Source of the DNA: Halichondria panicea
Lineage: Eukaryota > Porifera > Demospongiae > Suberitida > Halichondriidae
Length of the DNA stretch: 64,000 nucleotides
NCBI RefSeq assembly: GCF_963675165.1
Contig: NC_087393.1
Location: forward strand, 3,353,502-3,417,501
Direction: 5' to 3'
The position numbers and the translations under genes are program-made. Of the stretch, positions 49,201 to 58,445 are shown piece after piece. The notes beneath the pieces were generated by a model. That model searched no databases, had not been told where the DNA came from, and worked only from the letters and a program-made list of their open reading frames with translations. How positions within the stretch are numbered: the stretch's first letter is position 1; every line of letters begins with the position of its first letter.

Positions 49201-52165
49201 AGATTACGCTCAAAATCTGTCCAGAAAGCACCTGGAGAATCCTATATGAGAAAAGACACATACAATCATTGTTTGCTTACACTGTACTGACTATAATGGC
49301 ATTCAGTTTTAACGAAAGATTAGCCCAGTGTCAGCATGCTTCTACGTAGCATACACACGCCTCACTTAAATCATAATATACACACCCCAAAACTCCTCCT
49401 CACACCCTCACGTCACTCACATATCCCACATCTGTCCGAGCATTCATCTCCTCCTCCAAGGGGGTTGGGAAGTGGTCGACCGCCAGAGACATAAAGATGG
49501 CATTAGTAAGCTCCTGTACTGAACAGTTTGAGCCAGACTGGTCAGTCCACCAAAACTCCGACCACCAGTAATGGCTGATGAATGTGTAACGCGGGTGTAT
49601 CATCCCCCTTTTGTATGCCTATATGTGTGAGGGGTGGGCTGAGTGTTTATACTATGAGAGGTGGAGGTAGTGAGGTACAAAATGCATGACTATGAGAGGT
49701 GGAGGTAGTGAGGTACAAAATGCATGACTATGAGAGGTGGAGGTAGTGAGGTACAAAATGCATGACTATGAGAGGTGGAGGTAGTGAGGTACAAAATGCA
49801 TGGGCACATGTTTAAATGATCAAAAATATGATCAAAAATACAAGGGTCAAAGGAGAAATGCAGGTGTAGTTGCAAGGGTCACTTCCTCTGCTCCCTTTGT
49901 AGTCTTAATCGATATCAACTATGACCAAGCATTCCATTATCAACTAATCAGACTAGTATGGTAACGTGAACTGATTAGGTGCAGATTAGCACTGCTATAT
50001 ATAGCCCATACACGTACACAAGAACAACACAGGCATCCAAAACAAACATAACAGTGTTGCAGCACACTGTACACACATACACTGTACACACATACACTGT
50101 AGACACATCATTCGGTTATTCACCCAGTATACAGTGCATGTGCAAACCATGCACATGGCTAAATTCTGCACTGACTGTTTAGCTACCTACATGTCCGGGT
50201 GCAAATAGTACTAACGTAATTATCATGCGCATAACATAATGGACAGGAACATGATTACTCACCAAACAAAATATTTGTCTTGCAGCATCTTCATAGATAT
50301 TTAACAGAACAATCCTGGCCCCTGACGTCTGGAAAATTGATATGAATTACGTTGCATCAAGTCCACATAAAGCAAAAACAAATTAATGTTTACATAAATG
50401 TATACGGACTCTAAACGAGACATGTGATGCATTCATCTGCTTACATTGAGTTGATCAACAATGTTCTCCAACCGTAAGTTAGTTTCACTTGGTGTCAGTC
50501 CACTATCATAAGGGAACGGCAGCACCCTCACATTTTCCTGCACCAAGACAGCATTCTGCACACTGGTCAACTGAGGGAAAGATGGGCATCAAGTAATAGC
50601 ATAATATCATCACATGAAACAGATTATTCAATCACATCAAATAGAGTTAGTTTCAGCAAGGACACTAGTTTCCTGGAATGCTAAGGCAACTGTTACACTC
50701 GCACACTCTCACAGTGTCGCTCCACACACCCTCACAGTATATCCACACACCCTCACAGTATCCCTCCACACACTCTCACAGTGTTGCTCCACACACCCTC
50801 ACAGTATCCCTCCACACTCACACACCCTCACAGTGTCCCTCCACACCCTCACAGTGTCCCTCCACACACCCTCACAGTATCCCTCCACACACCCTCACAG
50901 TATCCCTCCACACACCCTCACAGTATCCTTCCACACACTCTCACAGTATATCCACACACCTCACAGTATCCCTCCACACACCCTCACAGTGTCCCTCCAC
51001 ACACCCTCACAGTATCCCTCCACACACTCTCACAGTATCCCTCCACACACCCTCACAGTGTCCCTCCACACACTCTCAATCACACTTATAGACTCACATT
51101 GGAGAATAGATCGTCCCTCACTGACACAATAGCCACTTGCTTCCATTCAAACTTTCTGGCGAGTGCTGCTACTGTGGCAATGCTGGCATTGTCCGAGGAG
51201 ATGGTTCGCAGGAAGTTAGGAAAGCGTCTCTTGTTTGATAGGGATACAGAGGTGGTAGTATAGCCGATCTGAAAGAGATAGTAGAAATTGATATCATATC
51301 TGCTTACAAAATAGTATTCTGTAGTTGCACCCTTGCCCTGCGTAAGAAATTATTGTTTTCAGATACCATATAACTATTAGCAAGGGAAAACATCTGAGGA
51401 ATATATAATCATACATACAGTGAAATCCGTCGTCTACATGTATACATACTATACTTTCCTACAGTTAGGTCCTGCTCAAAGTTAGGAGCTGTGAGACACA
51501 CCCTTATTAGCTGTGACAGCTAGCCCATACATTTTCAGTACCTGTGTTAGACTGTAGAATGGAGCCACTTCGGCTGTGGTGAACGCACCCACTGAGCAGC
51601 CCGGACCAATGATCATGTAGCGCTGATCCTGCTCCCCTTGGACTAGTGACAGCTGGTTAATGAACGCTCTGATGGCAGCCAACTGATCACACTGTGTGTG
51701 CCGGGGGGGGGTTGGCTTGGTGTTACACATTACGTAGAGTTTTACATACATACGACGTAGCATACGTGAATGAGGTGGGTGTGGTTGTGAAGGAAAGTAT
51801 GTGTACGTGTTTATAGATGTTACTATGTGTTATAGAATTAGGACGTCATGCTGCTCTCTATTTATTTGTCGTACCATGGTATTTTCAACTTGCAGTTTCA
51901 ATCTGTAACCACTTAACAGATTAGACTCATTAGCAATCTTTTGCACTGCCATTTGTGCTGCTACAGTTAGTCCTCTTGCTCTAAAGCCTGCTACATTGCA
52001 AGGGAAAAGCGCCATCACACTCAACAGAGTCTTGGTCTTTGGAATATCCTGGCAAATCTCCAGTGGATTGTTCCTACAGTCACTATCACAGAGCAGAATA
52101 GAATAACATTCCCAGGGGAGGCTGACCATATACAAAAAGCCCAAAAGCACAAAGTAAGACTTCAT
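43230..52165 (-). CDS. GABA-B-like class C GPCR, receptor A
   Basis: Sixteen exons: 52165-51875, 51691-51542, 51268-51098, 50570-50445, 50328-50263, 49618-49421, 49241-48966, 48686-48623, 48399-48283, 47860-47728, 46765-46630, 45968-45861, 45747-45619, 44323-44009, 43787-43623 and 43484-43230; 899 residues. Signal peptide, then a Venus-flytrap domain (MIIGPGCSVGAF, LSNKRRFPNFLRT, FVYDAVWIAAIALN) without a cysteine-rich domain, then seven helices. TM1 is in the exon at 47860, TM2 in 46765, TM3 in 45968, TM4 in 45747 and TM5-7 in 44323. The second loop AKTWRVYYIFKNIRLKKR resembles the G-protein-coupling GABBR2 loop. A short coiled-coil segment (AKVDQLKQTIQSLKTDIKE) follows. GABBR1's ligand-binding Tyr is kept (NIYEDAA) but its Glu appears to be Gln, so the ligand is uncertain. 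Confidence 0.93.
44388..44868 (+). mobile_element. Repeat family 2, copy b
   Basis: It runs from CACCGAGGTATACGGTAGTG to CACCGAGAGGCATCAGCACC and CGCAGTGCTTTTATTA. The core CTCGAGTTAAGGCTAGTCTT and AAACGCTAGCTT is diverged from other copies. The first bases of the 5' hairpin are lost. It lies in the receptor A intron between the TM4 and TM5-7 exons. Confidence 0.68.
45120..45316 (+). pseudogene. Second, more decayed RecQ-like fragment
   Basis: The DNA matches 35700-35880 in order: CTTGTCAGAAGGAAGAAATG, TGGTATGGCATGTCTCTTGC, GGTGGACTACAAGCTATTAA. The Walker A equivalent reads STWYGMS, so the ATPase motif is lost, and small deletions break the frame. It ends beside a MITE (45326-45562). It lies in a receptor A intron. 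Confidence 0.72.
45326..45562. repeat. CCGTATA-family MITE
   Basis: CCGTATAACGCGAAATTTTA and the inverse AAATTTCGCGCTATACGG are the ends. The interior GAGGGGCTTAATTTTCGCTG, AAATTAAGTCCACGAAAATT and GTAAGCAGTCATCCCACGAA agrees with 28171-28390. Confidence 0.78.
46810..47369 (+). mobile_element. Repeat family 2, copy c (full length)
   Basis: The 5' end TTATGCCTCGGTGTGCATGC folds with the CGAGG downstream and is followed by TATACGGTAGTGTGTTTGTG. The 3' end is CACCGAGGCATCAGCACCCG then CGGTGCTTTCATTAT, with a GCACC/GGTGC hairpin. GCCTCGGTG and CACCGAGGC form a subterminal inverted repeat. There is no ORF. It lies in the receptor A intron between TM1 and TM2. Confidence 0.78.
48018..48243. repeat. 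TATCCGGCCG-family MITE
   Basis: It starts ACAGTAAAACCTCTATCCGG and ends AGATAATCAAGGTTCTATAC, and resembles the CGATTATCCGG family at 54988-55247 (shared GCCTGGCTCTGGA, AATTAAGGGGTC). It lies in receptor A intron 9. Confidence 0.65.
49651..49802. repeat. 38-bp minisatellite, four near-identical units
   Basis: The unit is CTATGAGAGGTGGAGGTAGT plus GAGGTACAAAATGCATGA, repeated four times with essentially no divergence. It begins 32 bp from the 5' edge of the receptor A exon 49618-49421, on its acceptor side. Confidence 0.88.
50692..51080. repeat. 23-24-bp minisatellite in receptor A intron
   Basis: The unit is CCTCACAGTATCCCTCCACA (plus CAC), roughly 16 copies with TAT/TGT variants. On the minus (sense) strand each unit reads GGAGGGATACTGTGAGGGTG, rich in GGG and in GTGAGG. 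The array ends about 20 bp from the 5' splice site of exon 51268-51098. The + strand ORFs through it (Ser/Pro/His/Thr-rich) are artefacts of the repeat. Confidence 0.9.
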
Positions 52166-52417
52166 TTTGAGAGAGTCAATTTTCTGTAGAACTTTTCTTG
52201 TTGCATACGTAGGTACTAGGTAGATCTAGCTACTTTGTAGATCTATAGCTATTTTAATGTTAATTACTTCAACATTTTTGATGAGCAAAACTTCACCGGA
52301 AACACATTAATAATTATTATTGACTCTGTAGATATAATTATAATGTAATGAGCTTGGAACAGATTTTATAAGATTTTTACAAGAGCTCGGTTCTTTGATG
52401 TTCCAAGAGCTATCAGT
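52166..52417. promoter_or_regulatory. Bidirectional promoter of the receptor pair
   Basis: 252 bp separate the divergent ATGs of receptors A and B. The stretch is AT-rich (AATTATTATTGACTC, ATAATTATAATG). No other gene fits. Confidence 0.55.
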
Positions 52418-55400
52418 ATGAGAGATTCACCTTCTACGCTACTAGTGCTGTGTGCCTGCCTGGCCTTAGCTCAAGGACAGCTAACTAACATCACTATAAC
52501 TGTCTTCATAAGTGGGCTCAGTACAAACACAACAGATCAAGGTCAAGACAAAGTGGTTTTTGTCAGGGACTTGGATGGGCGACAGTTCCAAGCAGCAGTG
52601 GACCTGGCTGTAGAAGCAGTTAACAATCATTCTCAAATACTAGAGGGCTACAATCTGCAAGTAGAATATGTTGATTCACAGGTACATCTACATGTAGTTC
52701 ATAAATCATGTAGATCTAACCAAGATTCTATTATGCATAGATTTATGCATAGATAGTCTTGTTTACACCCTGTACTGTACTGTCTAGACCTAGTTAAGTT
52801 ATGCTGCTCAATTTACAGTTACAGTAACAAATCATTCTGCAAATTGCATTCATTGATGCAAACTTAGATACGCACGCACACACACACACTCACGCTCAAT
52901 CATACACACGAACACATACATTATACACTCACTCACGCACGCACACACACTCACACACATGCACATGCCACAGTGCTCAGCTGGGTCAAGTGTTCAAGGT
53001 TTCATTGACCAAATCTTTGACCCAACTGGGAGACTCCTCATCATTGGCTCTGACTGTTCCACGGCAACAGAGCCAGTTGCTGAGCTGGCACCTTTCTGGG
53101 GACTAGTGCAAGTGAGCTCGAAATAATTAATTAACCTGTATGCAAGGATACAATACACAGTAGACTAAGCCGCCCTTAGTGATAACTACCTGAAATTCAA
53201 TGTTCTCTGGAAGTAATTACCTACAACACATAATTATAAACATAATTATATATGTTTATAATTATGTATAAGTATACTTATACATAATTATAAACATAAT
53301 TATGTATAAATATACTTATAGGGATGTGAATAGCTATGTTCACCTTTTTACTTTCACTTATAACATTGTGACTTGCCCACCTAACCCACCCTCCACACAC
53401 CAGATATCTCCTCTCTCTTCTGGCCCTAATTTGGTGGCAGTGGACTCTCCTTTCACAACCTTCCTTCGTCTTGTTCCCTCAGATACAGCAGCTGCAATAG
53501 GCGTGGTCTCACTGATGGAGCAGTTCAACTGGACACGACTGGGGCTAATCACTCAACAAGAATTATCATTCACCTCTGTAAGTGGATGGATGTACCGTAT
53601 TTACTTGATTAAACGCCCTCCTTGAATAAACACCCAGGGTAAAAGCTCTGTCTTTGTCAATAAACGCCCATCTTACGGTCAACCATTTGCTCATTAATTA
53701 TTCATGAGCTAGATCTAGTGATCTTTTCCAGCTAGAATGAGCTGGAAGTCCAGCTGAAACGCAGTAGTCATTTCATGGCTTGAATATACATTTTTACTAT
53801 AAAGCTTAGGTATAGTCTACTGTAGCTTCACTATATGCAGGGCGGGTCGAAGAGATATTTCGAAAAAAGGCTACAATATACTGAAAGCTCACAAGAGGCT
53901 GTTTTCCTTGGCTCTGGCCGCCATTTTAAGTGGAGTTAGTCTACATATTATTATTTTGTGAGAGTTTGTTGGCCTGGAAAGAAAAAAACGCTTCGACCCG
54001 CCCTCCAGAATGGTAAGAAGCATCATATAAGAGCAAGAACACAGAGCTAGAAGTGTTTTTGGAAGTTTAAAATGACTGCTAGTTTTGTGTTGTTTCTAGT
54101 AACTTGATGATCGCTCAGAGCTTCCACTGGAAAATGTTTTGAAGACTGATACTTGTCATACAGGATGATACACCAATATATTTATCTTGTGTGTGCTTCA
54201 AATTTTTATCATGGCATTATAGTTTCACAAAAATCATTATAAGAAAATCATGAATATTCATGAGCAAACTGTTTACCGCAACCTTAAATAATCGCCCATA
54301 TATGGGGCGTGGCACTGTGGGTGGAGCTGAAATAGCACATGGAACCCGTTGCAAGCATGGCAGCATAGAATAATAATACTTTTTATGATGCATCGATGGC
54401 AGAGAGAGAGATACCGACACAGAGGGCACTCCTATGACTTAAATTTAAGCTGAGAAATAGATTTAAGCTGAGACAGCAGCCCAAGAATAGCACAATAACT
54501 GCTGCTGTGCAAGAGTTTTAGAGGAGACATAACAATAAACGCCCTCCTGGATTAAACGCCCCCTCTAAAGACTTCCATCTGAAATAAACGCCTGGGTGTT
54601 TAATCAAGTAAATACGGTACATGGATAGCTGTAATTGTAATTATGTTCTAGACATGGTCATTTTAACCTACATGTAACCAAGGGCATATCGACCAGTCCA
54701 CAAAGGTCGAGCTACGTCCTTAATTAACCTATAATATGATAATGATCTAAGCGATGTGTCTTGAAGCCATTGCTCATATTATTAGTGATCAACTGATATT
54801 ACATGTAGTGATCAACTGCAGGCAAGAAACATGTTTATAATTATGTCATACCATTTGAAACACTCCTGCTGTGTGTTTTGTCAGTCAACTATATTACAGT
54901 CATGAGCCAATTGCTACAGGCATGCCCATTATTCTAGAACTTGTAAGTATATACTCGCCCAGTTTATATTGATCAGTGAAATATAAATACAGTAGAACCT
55001 CGATTATCCGGCCCTCCATTATCCGGCTTGGTAATTTTCTTTTTAATAATTCAGAAATGGGCGTGTCTCTTAAATGTGCATTGCAGCTGTTACTATGGAG
55101 ACAGGCCTGCTTATCTCTTGCGCATGCGCAGACAACCATGTTTATCAATAAAGTGGATGGATCAAGGTGTGGTTTATTTTGATTATCAGTTATCTGGCCT
55201 GCCTCTGGAACCAAGGTGTCCGGATAATCGAGGTTGTATTGTACTGGTATTGCATACAACATAATTACAAGACCTAGTACTATTCCATATGTAACTGCAG
55301 GTCCAATCATCTTGGTACAACAAAGTATTATATTTAGGCACAATCCATATTATAGTGTGTAGATTGCTCGCTGATTGCTGTTAACAGTGTAAGGAAGGAA

Positions 55401-58361
55401 CTGCAGCTGTTTTTTTCCTAGCACAATGCACCAGTACCTTACGTACTATGTACATAAATAAAGGAAAGAGGAAACAGAAACATCCTTGTGGTACAGTCCG
55501 TGTTTCCCCGCTGCCTTCTAGCATGCAAGAATACGATTCCAAGACTTAACCAGTACAGTAGTATCTGTGATGGCAAATGGAGTTGTTAGAGGCACTGTAC
55601 GTGTAACGATGGTTATAAATAGAACACTCTATAATTACTTGTGTTTTGGGTGAGATCCAGACACCCGGCCACAGCTATAAAAGGCGGCTTACCTCGAAAT
55701 TTCCCCCAATAAAAACACAATCGAGGCACTGGTCAAGACAGTTTATAAACAATACCTACCTCTCTGAATGGTCGTTTTTCAAGCAGCTTAGTTAACGCTA
55801 TCATGCACAGTCAATTTAATGCGAAACGCGGATGAGATCAATAGCCTTCTAACCACAAGCATCAAGCCTGCATGTGTGTAGCATGTGATCTGCTTCTATT
55901 TCCAATTCCTTTATGCTATTGCTGACGAATAGCACCAACTTGTGGTAATAAAATACATAGGAGCATGCAAAGCATTTTGGGGGCGAGCGTGAGCGAATTG
56001 TGTATCGATCTTGTTATAATTAAGGTATAGGTAGACATAACTGAAAATTGACGATGTGAAGCTGCAAGAATTCCAAAGATGATAGCTTTGAGTGAAAGTG
56101 AATGTTCAGCCTAGCCGAATGTTAAAAAAGCACAGCAGTAGATCTAATGCCAAAGCTGAGTCAAAAGAGCTGAGTGCACAGCCCAAAAGGAGGAGCAAGG
56201 TTATTTCAAGACAAATATGGCTCCTGCTGGACCCAGTACAAACAGTAAACATGTACATGTTGGAACACATGTGTTGATGACAAATAACCTTCTAGCAAGT
56301 CTGCTGTGACGTGCTGCAGGCGTGCCTATGCAATCAAGAGTCTCTGTGTCCCATGAGCTTGCAACCATTTGCCTAGCTTATTGTACGCATGCGCAATAAT
56401 TCACGTAGAAGTTGGTAAAGAATTATGAGTCCCAAAAGCAAATAATTATCGTGCCAGTCCAAAAAGACAAATTGCAGCATTGATGACTAGGTACCGTAAT
56501 TGATGTAATTACAGCGCCACCATAATTTAAGCGCCATGTCAGCATCAGCATAATTTTTTAGGTCCTAAAAGAGCGTCAACCGTTGCTGGAATTATTTTTT
56601 TCTGGCGCTTATAAAAAGGCTTGTTTGAGACATCAAGCTAGACAATCATCCTGCATCTTTAACTTCCTTCACTTCCTAACAGTTGTCTAACCCATGCTAC
56701 AGTCAATGAATGTTGTTCACGAGTCACTCAGCTCTCACGGTGCAGCTAGCAAGTGAAACTGAGCTAGACCACGCCCATTTTCTCTACGAATTCTACTAGC
56801 TGTAGAACATAAGCGCCACCATAATTTAGGCGCCAGCTGGGCTGAACGCAATTTTAAAAAATGTGCTACTCAGAAGTGGAATTAATTTTTTCTGTCGCTG
56901 TAATTACATCAATTACGGGTATGTGTACACATTACTCCACCCAGACCGCCAGCCGTCTGATGGAACTGTTTGAGGAGAGGAACTTCACCACATACAGCCA
57001 CACCTTTAACACGGGTGAAAACCCAGTGAACACTTTCCGCAATTTATTGGTGAGTTTCTTCAGGTGTGTTTGCAAAGAATTTAGAATTATTACTTCATTG
57101 TAGAATTCTCCTGCAAGAATTATCTTCCTCAACGTTTACCCGTCCTACGCACTCGAAATACTCTGTCAGGTATATCCCCCACACATGCACACACGTACTC
57201 AATAACATCAATTATAGTACGTACTGGTTGAGGTGTTTAGTGTATTTAACTATTGAGACTGGGCCTTATGTATATTGTCATTGCATGTACTAGAATTCTT
57301 GAAATCGGTACTTTTACTTCATTATGCCTCGGTGCGCATGCATAAGCGAGGTATACGGTAGTATGTTTGTCAGTCTGTGTAGACTGCTACAGCTGCTCAA
57401 GGATCAATGAAGTGCAAGTAAGAGTTTCTATAGGCTTCTAGTCATGTTTACTTGGATTTTAATTCGTGGATTTGCAAAATAATGCTTCGTTCTCGAGTTA
57501 TGCCTAGTTTTGCTTACTTGGAATGCCATTGCAGCCTTTTCAGAAGAGCACGTAGCCAAACTTGTTTATCGAGTGTCGCTACTCTACTTAGTAGATAGCT
57601 CTGAACTAGAACGCTAGCTATTGGTACTAGAACGCTAGCTATTGGTAGCTACAAGAGTAAGAAGAGAGCTGCAAGGCTCTGCTGATGCAGCCGGCCATTA
57701 ATTTTAGACTTGAACTTTTGGCATCGATCGTTTTTAACAACAATCATGGTCGATTATTACCCACTCTTTGAGTTTTTGCATGCAGCAAAATTATAATTAT
57801 TGCAAAAATGTTCATCATGTGTATAAAAGCTATTAGTAGCTATGTTATGTAGCTTTGGCATCTCCACCGAGGCATCAGCACCTGCGGTGCTTTCATTATG
57901 ATCATGCATGCTTATTGAACAGGCCACAAATAGAGCATAATTATATGGTACACTCACCTACAGGCACATCGGATGGGCCGTACATTCTCTGAGGGCTACC
58001 TATGGCTGCTCTACTCTTGGTACCCTCAGGAGTGGTGGACAACTGGCGCTGTCTATGACACTACTTGTCGGTCAGAGGAAATCCAGAGTGCTCTGGACCA
58101 TGCCATTATCATTGACTACTTGCCTTTGAGTGATGAGGCCGAGGGGAGGGAAGAAGAGACAGATGCTGGCCTAGTGAGTGAGCGTACTTCATATTTTATT
58201 GTTTTGACCCTTTACCAGGTTGGTAAGAAGATTTATTTTATGTTACTGTAACGTAACCCTTTACCAAATGGATATGGGACTGCATTATTCCCGGTAATGA
58301 ACATATATTTATGCCTCAAGGCATAGCCGCACGAGGGATACAGTAAAGCTGACTGTGTGTG

Positions 58362-58445
<84 letters not shown>

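Noticed and set aside
49651-49802. Regular 38-bp repeats considered as a CRISPR array
   Set aside because: The units are contiguous with no spacers and the genome is eukaryotic.
50614-51263. Three long overlapping + strand ORFs rich in Ser, Pro, His and Thr
   Set aside because: They are translations of the 23-24-bp minisatellite (a unit near a multiple of three stays open in all frames). The region is an intron of the minus-strand receptor, whose exons flank it in phase.
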